A stretch of DNA of 64,000 nucleotides from Liolophura sinensis (lineage: Eukaryota > Mollusca > Polyplacophora > Chitonida > Chitonidae), in contig NC_088302.1 of NCBI RefSeq assembly GCF_032854445.1, positions 17,231,338-17,295,337 of the forward strand. Direction: 5' to 3'. The translations under genes and the position numbers were made by a program. Below, piece by piece: positions 24,512-37,143 of the stretch. Position 1 is the first letter of the stretch. Every line of letters begins with the position of its first letter. The notes beneath the pieces were generated by a model. The model was not told where the DNA came from. It did not search any database and was given only the letters and a program-made list of their open reading frames with translations.

Positions 24512-27500
24512 ATGAACTGTGAAGTTCTTCTCGGTGCAGACAGCTACAGAAAACCAAAGCCCCCCCGAAATATATTAAGAAACCACTATCAATGTCCATC
24601 ACCACCCAAAACAGGACGAACCAAAGAAGCGGAGGATTCACCGTTTCGCTTCATAACAGAATTTGATTTACCAGGACATCCGGAGGAAGATGGAGTCGGT
24701 GGCCACATGCCTAAAAGGAGCGTCTTGCCGGATCACTTGCAGACTGAGGATCCTCCATTCGATGGTAATGTAATATCGTTCTTCTTAATTGGGTTCATCT
24801 TATAAAACGATAACTATATTCTGAATTTTAAAGCTAGAGCTTCATCTTATTTCATGTTTTACCACAAAACCAGATCTTACCATAAAACCAGATCTTACCA
24901 ATAAACCATGTTTTACCATAAAACCAGATCTTACCATTAAACCAGATCTTACTATTAAACCATGTTTTACCATAAAACCAGATCTTACCATAAAACCAGA
25001 TTTTACCATTAAACCATGTTTTGCCACAAAACCACGTTTTACATAAAACCAAGGTTCACCGTAAAACCATGCCTTACCATAAAACGATATCTTACCATTA
25101 AAAAAAGTCTTACCAGTGTCTCTGTATGAAACGATAATTATATTCTGAATTGCAAATCTAGAGCTTTAAGTTGACGCCTGAAACACAGGAGCCTAATATA
25201 GCCTTTCACCATATTCAGGCATTATATATTACTCAAAATGATATTTCTGTGTGTAACAGCAGACGACATTTGGACTCAGTCATGTGACTTGACAACAACA
25301 AGATTTTCCTGCGTCAAACGTTCTCAGATATAGCGGACCTATGGAACTTGCCTTTTTAACATAAGAAAAACCGTATATCTGTACAGTTATAGCAAATCCT
25401 CATGTCTGAATCAAATGAAGGTTTTCAGTTCGTTTCTTGCTCGGGGGTTTAACGTAGCTTTTCGGCGTTATTTCAGCCATTTTGGTATCACATTGTAACT
25501 CGTCCGTTCCTATGACGCCATAGTATGGGGCCAGGATGTGCTTACACCATACCTTTATGCCACGGGCCCAGCCAGGGAAATACCAAGACTGTTGTCTTGT
25601 GCATGACTCGTGGGGTTCCAATTGCCATGTAATCAGACAAGCAAACATATAATTAACATAAATACTAGCATTTAGAAAATTGGTGTATGCCAAAATTATT
25701 TGCCAAGTCTGTGTGCTATTTTAAAAAAATCGAATGACCTAGAGTACGACATTTTCATGAAGCATAATAATAAGTATTCTTAAGTATTCTTATACACTAG
25801 AATAAAGTATTCACATAAGATCTACAATAGCAGGTGTGCAAAACTGTACTACAAATGTACGGATAATCTGTTCTTAGTGAAATTTAAGCAATATGACACA
25901 AAGTGTGCAAATGAGCTTAATTACAGGAACTCATGAAAGGTTTGTTTCGAGCATGAATGATAAAAGAATGGCAGATGAGACTACACCTCATAAAAAATCT
26001 AGTTTGGCCCAGTCATTGCCATTAAGTCAATAATTTCTGTTTAACAGATGACCTTAATGAAGAGACTAAGGAACCAAGGCCATCACCCAGTCAGCTGTGT
26101 TATTCAGCAGCCTGTAAAATGATGAAAGTCACACCGATAAAATATTTCTTTGACGGTCTACGCAAAAATTCCATCATCATGAAAAACCATCTCCTTGGTT
26201 ACTCGGGAGCTAGGACATGCGCAATAGCTTTAACGGTAAGATTGATGACACTGTGGAGTTTGTGGCACTTTCCAGTTCTTGATGACATATGGCTGTAAAA
26301 TCAAAACCTCCAGGGGGCTCTCATTATGTGACTATTGAAGTAATACCTCACTGTAATTATGCTATCAAAACAGATTTTACCTCTATTTATAGTTAACATC
26401 TGTAGATCAAGTTAAACGGTTGTAACTAGCTCTGACCTAGGTTTTAATGGAAAAATATACAATAAAATTAAAAGAATAATTAGTTTTTATTTTACTTTCT
26501 GTTGTATGAAATCAAGCTATTATATTACTTGGTTTATTTTTGTCTGTGTGTCTTTGTTTTCATTGTAGAAAAACTGTAATGTGAGTACTCTGACTCTGGA
26601 AGGGAACAAGATCGGAGGTCGTGGTGCGGCATGTATAGGCCAGACTATAGGGGAAAACTTTTGTATAACAGAACTGGTAAGACAGCTGTGTAAGGAATGA
26701 ACTTCAGCTACATCCTGATTAAAATCAGATCTAACAACCGCTATCTGTACTGACTTGTAGCTCATTAGATCTGAAGCAAGGTCTGCTTGCAACACGTATC
26801 ATGATCCCGCTGGAGATCTAAGGGTGTAAGGTCTTCAGATCTATTTAGCCATAAGTGAGTATATACACAGCGGACTGTGGTGCGGCTTAGGACATCCGTA
26901 TTAAAGAAGAATAATTTTCCTCAGTATCGTATACGTGATTTTGTGATTCCTTCGATGAAATCTGTGCTTTATTACATCAGAAATTGTCTGCTTGCCCTCA
27001 AGGTACAGATCTGTCTTTTACTGGTGCTGATTTAGTTGGTGTTCAAGAGCATCAAGACAGAACTCATAATGAGAAGGATTTGTAGAACCTGATCAATTAT
27101 CTCTCAAACGTCCTAACATAAGGCTACGGTCGAATCAGCCACGTCTGGAAAACAAAATCGCGACTAAGTGTTTCGATAACTTGTGCATGGTAAGCCCTAT
27201 CTTTGTTAATGATATTTATTGGATTTATGTCATTGTGCTTTTTATCCGGTCTAGTTCTTCTCAATGGATTAATGTTATTTACTTGATTTTATTTATTTTT
27301 TGATGGCTGTTTAACGTACTCTTACTCGAGGATATTTCACTTATACGACGGCGCCCAGTGTTACAGTGGAGGAAACCGGACAGAGCGCAGGGGAATTCCA
27401 CGACCATCCATTGCTGGCAGACATTCCCACGTATTTTTCATTGAGGCAAGACGTTACAAATCAGTGTAGGCTTAATTCGATAAGGCTTATCAGAACCAAA

Positions 27501-30500
27501 ATATTTACAATTATGCTGTTTTCCATGTATAGAGTTGATTCCTTCCTAACTTCGTAAACACGACTGTTTCAGTCGCTGGCAGATAATGGCTTATGTTCAC
27601 TTGGGGCTAAATCTATCTGTGAGGCTCTACGTACAAATCGAAGCGTCCGGAAACTGAACTTGGCAGGTCAGTGCTGGAAAAATAAAAATATGCTATTTAT
27701 ACAATATGTAACGTAAGCAGAGTTAATCGCTAAATTTGTGTGTTTCGTTTCTTAAGAAGGTTTTATATTCGTTTCTGCTGGAACATAGTACAACCGATCA
27801 TCGAAAGGAATTGATAACGAAGCAAGAACTGTACATTAAAGGAATGAAATCGAACGAAAAGTTTTAGTGCAGTAACATCAGCTTTTTAATACTAATTACA
27901 AGTCATTATTGAATATTTGAATTCACTTTGTCATTTCAGGGAATGGTTTTAAAGAGAGAGATGCCGTTCACTTCCGGGAACTGCTTGAAGTAAGTGAACG
28001 ATATAAAAATGTGCACGAAATAAAATTCAATTAATCCAAGTTTTGGTATTAAGGCCGATTGAAAGATTAGTGTCTCCCGCCACAAGGTTTAATGAACAGT
28101 TTCAACCAGTCATACCTACTCAGTGGCTAGAGGACAGCAAATGGAGGGTTCAGATTGATTTTCGTCACTCGTGAGCCATACTGTGTAATCCTGTCGGCCT
28201 TTTCACATCAACACTAACTTTAGAAACCGGGAAAAACATATTGTCTCATAACAACACAGAGGCAGAGGACATGTAAGCTACTGAATTTGTATCATTTTCA
28301 AAAGAGAGATTTAGAAGTGGGTGGATCCGTGAAAAGCGCCAGTTAGCACACTTGCGCTGAGGCTTCTCTTGTTGATTACCATGGAAACCGAATGAGGACA
28401 TCTCGCGCGCGAATGGTACCGTCATCGTCCCTTCGCCCCCGCGCTCCGTGGGTCGCAATTTGCGCCGTCCTCGTGCCGTGGGGCCGCCGAGACCGGAAGG
28501 GTGAGGGGACGAGGACGCTCACCATTCGCGTGCGATGCGTCCTTTCTCGTCACCTCGTGTCGCGGCCCGCGGGGCGAGATGTCCTCATCCAGCTTCCATA
28601 TACTACAGTATATTAAACATCACAGTATCGTTTGTGCACAGAATCTGCTAGTTTATTGTTGGAACTGAATTCCTCCAAGATGAATGAGACTACATTTGCG
28701 TTTTTTTTTTTTAGCTTTAAATGGAATGAAAATTTGATAACCTTTATTTAATCGTCCATAATCGTAAGTTATTGTCGTTTTCAATCTAACCATAAACCCG
28801 TGACGTCATATATATCTAGGCACAGGTCTATCATAATGGCAGAAAACAAACCGATTACAAGAATCCCCTTGTAGACACAAACAATATACAGAGGCCTAAG
28901 CATTCTTTTATTTTAATTTTTTTTTAGATAATGTTCTTTTCCTATCCTACAAATCATGTGTCATTAACAGGATTACCTTGAGTTAGTTTTAAACGCCATT
29001 TTGATCGTACCAGAAATTCATCACGATTAACCGTGACTTTTTGAAACAGAAAGAAGTAGTTTCTGAAAAATGAAAGGTTGATATGTATTATAAAATAAAG
29101 ATTGGTATTTCTCTACTAAATGTCTCCTTTCATTTCACCACAGGAGAATAACGTTCTAATAGAGCTGAACATCAGTCATAACGAGTTCCGAGAAGTAGGC
29201 GGAGAAACACTGGCGGAAGGACTGTGTAAGTTAAAATGTGAAAATATGACAGAAACGCTGCGGAAGGAGAAGTTAAAGCATGAAATTAGAATACAAATAC
29301 TACCGGAAAAATTATGTAAGTTACGGTGGAAAAGTGGAAGAGAGCCGCTGGTGGAAGGATTATGGAAGTCAAAGTAATAAAAGTGGGAGGGAGACACTGA
29401 TTATGTAAGTTAAAGTTCTAAAGATTGAAGAGAATCGCTGACGAAGGGATTATGTGATTTAAAGTGTAAACGTAAGGTGTAAAAGTAGAAGAGAGACGCT
29501 TAAGGAAGGAGTATGTAATTTAAAGTGTACGAGTCGGAGAGAGACGTAAAAGTGGGAGGATTATGTAAGTTAAAGTGTAAAAGTAGGGGAGAGAGCCGCT
29601 GCTGAGGGATTATGTAAGTTAAAGTTTAAAAGTGGAGGAGAGACACTGTTGTAGGATTATGTAAGCTAATGTGTAAAAGTAAGAAAGAGGCTCTTTGCGG
29701 AAGAACACCATCGGAAGGAGAAACGTAGTTCAGGTATGAAATAGGAGAGGGACTCTGGTGGTAGCTAAAAGTTACCCTTAGAGCAACAAACACGGAACAT
29801 TTCTTTTTGGTTAGTATTTCACGCCGTGCTTAAGAGTTTTGCACTTATACTTTAGAGGTGAGGTGCTTGGGTGGATGAAACTTTCCTTCCCTGACCAGAC
29901 ACCAAAAACCTTGTCACAATGTTTAGTTTTCGGTAATGGAAGTTGAAATTTTGACACATTTGTCTTAAGGTAGCATTGATGAGGTGATCAAAATGTTAAT
30001 TTACAGGATTCAAAAATAATCTCTAAAATCATATTTCAAATTTTTAACTTAAGTCACAAACCGGCTTTTTGGAATCGGCCCCTGATGCATGTAAACCTCT
30101 TAGCGTCATACTGTGACGAAGCAATCGTAACTCGTGCCTAGCGCAAAGTCCATAACAACACATAAAAGTATTAGTTTTTCCTGAATGACCCCTTTGGGGC
30201 CTCCGTGGCCAAGGGGTTTAGCAATGACCCAGGAGCCTTTCACCAATGCGATCGCTGTGAATTTACCTCCAGCTTATTCTGGCCTCATCTTTAACCATAC
30301 GTGGGAAGGTCTTACAGCAACCTGTGGATGGTAGTTCATCGGGCTCTGCCCGGTTTCCTGCCACCATAATGCTGACCGGCATCGTGTAAGCGAAAACTCT
30401 TGAGTACAGCATAAAACACTAATCAAATAAATCAAATAAATGACTGACGCGTATTGCTTTTCCGGTGACAGGTTACAACGACAGCTTACAAAGCCTGAAC

Positions 30501-33500
30501 CTTAGCTGGAATCACTTACGACTGAAAGGGGCCATCGCAATTGGGAATAGCTTACAGTAGAGATATGCGACCATCATGATATGATTAATTTTCCTTAAAA
30601 ATAAAAAAATTGATTATGAAATTTCCGTCAAACAAAAATTACTGGAATACGAGAGCTGCTTTAGTGAAGTGGATGTCTTAAATTTTTAAATTATGAAACC
30701 TTACTGAAAGTCAGTTTCTCTTTGGTACGTTTTACTAAGAGGAGACTGTATTCTAATTTTTGTAGTTATTTATTTATTTGATTGGTGTTTTACGCCGTAC
30801 TCAAGAATATTTCACTTATACGACGGCGGCCAGAATTATGGTGGGTGGAAACCGGGCACAGCCCGGGGGAAACCCACGACCATCCGCAGGTTGCTGGAAG
30901 ACCTTAATTTTTTGTAGTTAAGGTTAAGTGTGATCACCTTTTTGTGACAATTCCATTCTTCAGGAAAACAACGGTCTAGAAAATCTCAATCTGGCATGGA
31001 ACGGTTTCCACATTGAAGGCTCCACAGCCTTGGGACATTCCCTGTGTTGTAATAAAACCCTGAAGGAGCTCGATTTGACGTGTAATCGGATTTATGAGTA
31101 CTGTTTACCTCCCCTTGTAGACGCCTTGGAGAAAAACAACACCTTGGAGGTTTTAAGGGTGAGACATAAGTGTACTAGATACTGTGTCACAGCATACTTG
31201 ACATGCTTGATTGAAATTCTTTTTGAAGCAGCTTGTGCGAATCAGTTCATTTTGACGTTTGGCGGTATATGTAAGCTTCAGAGTTGTATTTGTCTCAATT
31301 TGTGTTCCATACTGAATACGCTCAGCTCAAAACGTGATATTCTTTTACCTGTTAACCATCTGAATTTACTACGTTGTTATTATTGTTTCACAGCTGGGGT
31401 ACAACTCTCTGGGAATGGACGGGTCTATGTCTATTATACAAGTTATAGAGTCCGGTTCCTCTATTATAAACGACCTTGACCTCGGTGTAAGTAAATCAAC
31501 TTATATTCTTTATTACTTTTGGTGTCTTCATCTGATCTTTGAGGTGCATGACACTTTCCCGAAAGCGACAGCTTCCACCATAACGTCTGGTTTGAATTTG
31601 CTTTACAGTTGCTTTTTACAGTTTTAACTTCGTGGGAGCACTGACTGGCTCAGTTGTATAAAGCATCTTTCTCACCGGAGCTTATCGACCATTGACCAGT
31701 GAAATCTCAGGCTCGAATCCACCCCTGGCGGTTATTTACTCCACCCATAAATCTTGTTGTCGTTTATATATGTGAAACTTCTAATTAGCATAACTCCATG
31801 TACCTATACACGATATGTCGTATGCCTTATAGCAATAATTGTTCTTAGGTTTAACGTTTAATTAGTTTTATCTTCTCTGAGGAAACCATTACATTACTTT
31901 TTTTACGGCATCCTGAAAGAGAAACGTGCATTTTTTGTACAGTCCGTACATAGAATTAATCACTTGTAAGCTAAGTTTATTGTAACTGTCACGGTAACAT
32001 ATTTCTTCAGCATACGTAACCATAGTGGTTACAGTTAACTTAGCCCTGAATCGCCTTGTGGGAAAAATTCAGCCTGTTCCCGTCACGTGACAGTAAATTA
32101 CAACAGAAGGATTTTCATTCACCAGATGCAGTGTGTCTCGACGGAGTTCGTGGACTCGGAGAAGAGGATAGCCATTCGCAGACCGTTCAGAACCACCCAC
32201 GGGGTTGTGCTTAGCCCCACAGCCACGTATGACGGAGAGAATCAGAGAGATTCCCGCTTGTTTGAGGGGGACAATCCCATGTTGGTACTCATGGAGTTCA
32301 TGAGGCTCCAAAACCTGAGACTGGTAGATCTGTTCTCGACTTTGGACAAAAATAGCGACCATCAAATCACCCACGACGAGATTAGAGCAAAACTTCAGGT
32401 AAAACTAGAATGCATCCCAAAAGGGGCAAGCACCGTTATAGCTATACAAGTTCCCGCACTACAGCCAAAGGGGCAATACTCTGCATTTTTCTCTATTATC
32501 AATTAATGGGGAAGAATCGTTTGAAACAAATCCTGTATCCGGGTTTTGATGGGGATGACCCACCAAAATTTTAATGCATTAACCCTAAGCCTAAGGATAG
32601 CATGTGCACAAAATTTTATCCAAATTGCAGCAAAACTGTTTCTGTAAAGTTTCTGAGAGAGAGAAATAGGCAATTTTGTATTTACGTCGGTTTATTATCT
32701 ACTGATGAAAACTGTTCTCCATACAGGAGCTCAGTTATGTGGAAATCCTCAGAAAAACCGTTACTGCAGTGAAATAACATTAAGTAAAGTGTGAAACAAG
32801 TATAGATAACATATCTGTTTTATTAATTTATTGAGCCAGGGTAATCCAGGTGTCTAATGTAGCAATACTCTGAAGAACCTTGCGATATTTCCATGTCATT
32901 GTTTGTTAAATGTGATGAAAACGCAGCACTTTGAGTAATTCAAGCCAAGAGAGTTGCTACTGTCTAAACATTTACATTAACGTTGAGAATAAAACTCTGA
33001 CTGTGGTAAATCAACAAAATGCTTGATTTCTGCGTTTACTTATGGGTATTTGCCAACTACCTGTAGTGTTTTTCTATTGCGACATTTGGTTTAACAGCGA
33101 TGTAACCAAGCAAGTAAATAAGAAATCTCTGATCTTGTTTTCCCACAGTCGACCAGTGTACCGCTGTCCGATACGGCCATCGAACGGTTGATAGTTAGGC
33201 TTGATACAGACAATTCGGGAACAATAGATTTTGGGTAAGTTGTGTACCCGCAAATGCATCACACGTGGGAAGAATCGTTGTAAGATGCTCAAGGTCCAAG
33301 GTTCGGACGCTCCAATTTGTTCCATCCTATGGCGTTAAACAACAATTAAAGAAATAAAATAAAATAAATAAATAAAATAAATAAATATATAAACCAATAT
33401 GAAATATGTAAATGGGCCGTGTGGAAATTCCTTTATGTATGTTAATGGAAGAGATAGGAATGATTGCCAGTGCACAAGTATCGAAATTTTCCTTTATATA

Positions 33501-34118
33501 TGACGGTTCCTGTGCGAGACCAATCTTATACACAAACTTCTACACTAACTAAGAATTATCATAGAATCGACCGGGACAACAAACCAAAAATGGAATACAG
33601 CTGATATGCACAAACTGTCAGAACAAATATAGAAAATAGCTACACTTTGACTGGTTCTAAAATTGTCAACAGTGTATTCTGTCTTTGTTATGAGGCTATT
33701 AGCTTTCAAAAACAGGAGGAGTTTGTAGCGGTTACTTTTTCTGTGGGTTCGTCGGTTCGCTCCAGCCAAGGCTCCCTATACTTGCGATAAAAACTAAAAT
33801 GAAATTCAAATTTGTTGTTCTACTTTTCACAGAGAACTGTTTGCCGGACAAAAAGAGCATAAGATAATGGTCCAGAAACTTTTGTCCAGAGCGGAGGGAA
33901 CCTGGGAGGACACGACTATCGGTAAAATTAGCATAAAACTGCAACATGTGATGGACAAACAGCTGATCATGCGCAGTAAGGAAAGGGCTGCCGCGGAGCG
34001 TTATCAGCGGGAGGATGAAGAGAGGAGGCTAAGACTAAAGCGGCGCCAAGACGAAATAGAGCGTGTCAAACGAGAAGCCGCGCAACAACAGCTTCTCATG
34101 AAAGAGGCACAACATTAA
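24512..34118 (+). CDS. LRR and EF-hand protein, LRRC74-like (paralogue 2)
   Basis: Twelve exons: 24512-24764, 26048-26235, 26569-26676, 27573-27666, 27940-27989, 29144-29225, 30472-30557, 30964-31158, 31394-31486, 32126-32398, 33149-33234, 33833-34118; about 597 residues if exon 7 ends as in the paralogues. The start ATG is at 24512, two nt after an AG that could be an acceptor. LRRs lie at about 130-383 (for example LNLSWNHLRLKGAIAIG and LKELDLTCNRI). EF loops are D457-E468 (DKNSDHQITHDE) and D493-E504 (DTDNSGTIDFGE). A highly charged Arg/Glu/Gln-rich tail follows (about 545-597), a probable helix or coiled coil that paralogue 1 lacks. Exon 7 has no GT at the homologous place: CAG is followed by TAGAGA, as if one G were lost. 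Using GT one base earlier shifts the frame and meets a stop within a few codons of exon 8. Exon 6 begins a donor-spanning tandem array. Confidence 0.8.
24850..25110. repeat. 18-bp satellite, block 5
   Basis: Direct copies of the same unit as at 22 kb (ACCATAAAACCAGATCTT, ACCATTAAACCATGTTTT), here in intron 1 of LRR paralogue 2. The minus-strand open frames are a product of the unit length. Confidence 0.85.
27282..27434 (-). repeat. SINE family A, partial
   Basis: Reversed tail and body: ATTTCACTTATACGACGGCG, GAGGAAACCGGACAGAGCGC and CACGACCATCCATTGCTGGC. It lies in intron 3 of LRR paralogue 2, about 140 bp before exon 4. Confidence 0.75.
28392..28588. mobile_element. GC-rich inverted-repeat element
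   Basis: A 197-bp block, far richer in G and C than the intron around it, framed by a perfect 15-bp inverted repeat: ATGAGGACATCTCGC at 28392-28406 and its complement at 28574-28588. A second inverted pair lies inside (CGCGAATGGT near 28408 and ACCATTCGCG at 28521-28530). No coding content is recognised and no target-site duplication is obvious. It sits in intron 5 of LRR paralogue 2. Probable foldback or MITE-type insertion, family unknown. Confidence 0.6.
29198..29720 (+). repeat. Donor-spanning tandem array, LRR paralogue 2 intron 6
   Basis: About ten degenerate units of roughly 47-50 bp start inside exon 6 and run into the intron. Each reproduces the exon end (GAGAAACACTGGCGGAAGGA) and the donor with following intron (GTAAGTTAAA..GTGAAAA). 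The real donor is at 29226; further GTAAGT copies are at 29316, 29405, 29565 and 29614, with GTAAGC at 29661. The donor at 29316 is 90 nt downstream, in phase and with an open frame, so it could lengthen the exon by 30 codons. Confidence 0.8.
30195..30440 (+). repeat. SINE family A, full length
   Basis: GGGGCCTCCGTGGCCAAGGG head, GGAGCCTTTCACCAATGCGA, body with CCTGTGGATGG, tail GTGTAAGCGAAAACTCTTGA and AATCAAATAAATCAAATAAA. It ends about 30 nt before exon 7 of LRR paralogue 2. Confidence 0.85.
30766..30905 (-). repeat. SINE family A, 3' half
   Basis: TTATTTATTTGATTGGTGTT, TTACGCCGTACTCAAGAATA, TATACGACGGCGGCCAGAAT and AACCCACGACCATCCGCAGG. It ends 58 nt before exon 8 of LRR paralogue 2. Confidence 0.85.
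31640..31765 (+). repeat. SINE family D with tRNA-like head
   Basis: ACTGACTGGCTCAGTTGTAT begins a tRNA-like head, and CAGGCTCGAATCCACCCCTG resembles a box B. The end (TTTACTCCACCCATAAATCT) matches the other family D fragments. It lies in intron 9 of LRR paralogue 2. Confidence 0.5.
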
Positions 34119-34334
34119 CAAGACGAGAAAAAAAAAACTGTTCTAACAGAATCACCCCGGTGCAACAACAACATGCCATAATTTTATATCCAATCGGTCC
34201 ATATCATACATGTATGCAGGTCTCAGGTGGCAAAGAAAATAGAAAAATTCACTGGCTCAGGATGTAGCGCACATAATTAGGTTAAGATTTTCCAACGTTT
34301 TCAGTCGTGGGTTTCCCCTAGGCCCTGCTGTTAT

Positions 34335-34665
34335 GGACTGTGTCTCGTGTTGTTACGGGTAGTGTCGCGTTACGTTACGGGTTCATCTCGTCGCGCTATG
34401 GATTGTGTCTCGTGTTGTTATCGATTGCGTTACGTGACGTTATGAGTTGTGTCTCGTGACGGTATGGGTTGTGTCTCGTGACGGTAATGGTTGTACGTCG
34501 TGTTGTTATCGGTTTTCTCATACAGCTAAAGGTTGCGTTTGCCACCCTTTTGAGATTTGTCTCCTTACGTTGTTTTGTGTCTCGTGACGTTATTGGTTGT
34601 GTCTCGTGACGATATGTGTTGTCTCGTGCCGCTATTGGTTGTGTCTCGCTCCATCAAGGATTGTG
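34335..34665. repeat. Degenerate 20-25 bp minisatellite
   Basis: Imperfect copies of GGTTGTGTCTCGTGACGTTA just downstream of the stop of LRR paralogue 2. Spacing varies and several units are corrupted. It may lie in the 3' UTR. Confidence 0.7.
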
Positions 34666-35073
34666 TTTGAATGGACGTGCTATAGAAACCATGACAATGT
34701 CAAAGTGGAGCCTGTTTAATTCATAAAATTAACATGAACATATTTAGCAGCGCCATACTTACAATATTCCGCTTACGATGGCAATAGAGTTATGGAATCT
34801 AACAATAAGCCTACGATATGGTTAAGATCATTATGTTTTGTATTCATCAAACGAAATCTATTCCTTCATATTACTGTAAAGTAAGTAAATCATTTGTCAT
34901 GAAGTCATTTAACACAAATTTGTACCATGATGCCAATTTTTCTGGAATGTGGTATTGATAAAATTTAGCCCATTAAAACCAATTATTTTCTTTGCAATAT
35001 AGGTGTGTATTTTTTTTACAGTGAATGAGTGGGATCGTTTTTGTTTTGTTTTGGTATATGTGCTAGAGGTTTG

Positions 35074-35235
35074 CATTTATTTATTAATTTGACTGGTCTT
35101 CTACGCCATACTCGAGGATACTCCGGGGATGAAGCCAGCATGAGCTGGACTTGAACTCACAGCGACTGCATTGGTGGGAGGCACCTGGGTCATTGTGCTA
35201 CGAGGGCGCGTTAATTACCTCTGCCACGGAGGTCC
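35074..35235 (-). repeat. SINE family A, internally deleted
   Basis: Both ends are present in reverse (TTTGACTGGTCTTCTACGCC; GCCAGCATGAGCTGGACTTG; TTGGTGGGAGGCACCTGGGT; CCACGGAGGTCC), but the middle of the tail region is missing. Confidence 0.8.
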
Positions 35236-35521
35236 CACGGGAGTTTAGCTGTGGTCCGAAGATCGTGACAAATTCCTCGGGATATTTTCTCGGTATGGAA
35301 CGTTAAACAAAATAAATTTGTTAGAGCCGCTCTAAACATTCCCTGGCAGAGTACAGTTGCGTATCTGATTTCCTCTACTTTATCAACAATCACAAAACTG
35401 GACAATGTATATAAATGCCGGACATATTTTGCAGCGCTGGTACCTAACTTTCTTACTCAAAAACATTGACAAAGTGACCAATAAATTCAGATGGATGTTT
35501 TAGAACAAGATATCACTCATT

Positions 35522-35768
35522 AAGGTCTCCGTGGCCGAGGTGGTTAGTGTGCCAGCGGCCCAATGACCCACGAGCATGCGGTCGCTGTGAGTTCAGGTCC
35601 AGATCGTACTGGCTACCTCTCCGGCCGTAGGATGTCTTCCAGCCACCTGCGGATGGTCGTGGGTTTTTCCCCGGGCACAGCCCTGTTTCCTCCCACCATA
35701 ATGCGGGCCGCTGTCGTATAAGTCAAATATTCCTGAGCACGGCGTAAAGCGGCAATCAAATGAACAAA
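35522..35768 (+). repeat. SINE family A, near full length
   Basis: AAGGTCTCCGTGGCCGAGGT head, GGTCGCTGTGAGTTCAGGTC, CACCTGCGGATGGTCGTGGG and GTCGTATAAGTCAAATATTC, ending in an A-rich tail. Confidence 0.85.
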
Positions 35769-37143
35769 ATCCCTTATTAACCTTTAGAGCTGTTTATTAT
35801 CTACTTTATTTCATCAGCATACTTTTCTAATATAATACACTAGAAAACATAAACGCTAGAGCATTCTTTTCTATATAATGGAATACTGAATTATCCCGCG
35901 CACGGATGGCCAAGTTCAGTTGATCATTCATCTTTATTTTGTAATTCATGCATTTACCACGCTACCAATTTCCCCATAATTCGTCAACGCATACAAACGC
36001 AGGGATGGACATATACTATTCAGCTTAGTCCGAATAATTTCTAGTGAGAAAAGTTTGCTTATATGACGGAGAACGATTCAGTCTTTTCAACTATAGTTCT
36101 AAGCAAATGAGGTCTCGGGTTCGAATCTACCTCTCGTTGGTCTTGGGGGTGGTTTTGGGGTTTCTCAGGTACTACGGCGAAAAAAAAAAAGCAAAAAAGG
36201 CAATCATTAGACGGATAAGAAAACTATACAGTGAACTTAGGCTTAGAGGCACTTCGCCATCTTACCTGTCAGCTGGTTATTGATATCCTGTCTGGGCGTC
36301 AGGTTGGGTGCCTCAGGTGAAATTGAATTTTTATTATTAATGTGGGCTTAATTACACCTGTGCTATGATTGACGGACAAGTATATAACACAAGCAAGGTT
36401 AATCAATACACTGACTCTTGCCTGCTGAGAACGTTCCTGCTACTCACTTTCCTCTGATACTATATAGCTTGCAGAAAGCCCAGCTAAAGCAATAATTGTA
36501 CATTGTGACCAATGCTCTTGCCCGATGCTAGAGATTTTCGTTGAATAACTGAACAAGACTCACGTATATTGTTGGAAACAGTTGCAGATCGCCTGGTTTT
36601 TTCTGGACAATTGCGTGGCACACATTTAGGCTCTAAACTGATTTTCATGCTTTTCGACAATTCAGACACGCGCACCCGTACAGCAAATAGCTAACAGTTC
36701 TTTGGGGCACTTCTTGTATTGGTAAGTTTTTACTGCTGATCTGAATACTGGACACATTGGTGTTCATTTCACGTATACATGACGATTTGGTACGAAAACA
36801 GCCTGGGCAAATAGCTCAGTTTAAGCTGGAGATAAATTGTTTGAGGCTGTTACAACCCTCCTGTGGATTCCTCAAAAGAGACCGGATTCTGCATAAGTTG
36901 TCAGCATCAGGATGAACAGCACCACAGACATCTCCGAAAAGGTAAGCTATACCAGACATTTGTCAAGCCAGGACAATTTTCATTGAAACAGGCATTGAAA
37001 CATGGAACATTTGGAAGCATTGGAAAGAGGAATATTATTCTTCTTTAATAATACTTGTAATAACACTTTTGATAGTCATTAGTCATTATTCAATACCAGT
37101 GTAATTTGTCCCATCAAATCAGCCTTGGCGGATTTTATAAATT

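Larger units (their letters stand above)
34666..37140. other. Intergenic stretch without a supported gene
   Basis: AT-rich with two family A SINEs (35074-35235 and 35522-35768). The piece at about 36095-36290 has a tRNA box B-like GGGTTCGAATCTACC and an A-rich run, and is probably another SINE. No exon chain was found. Confidence 0.5.
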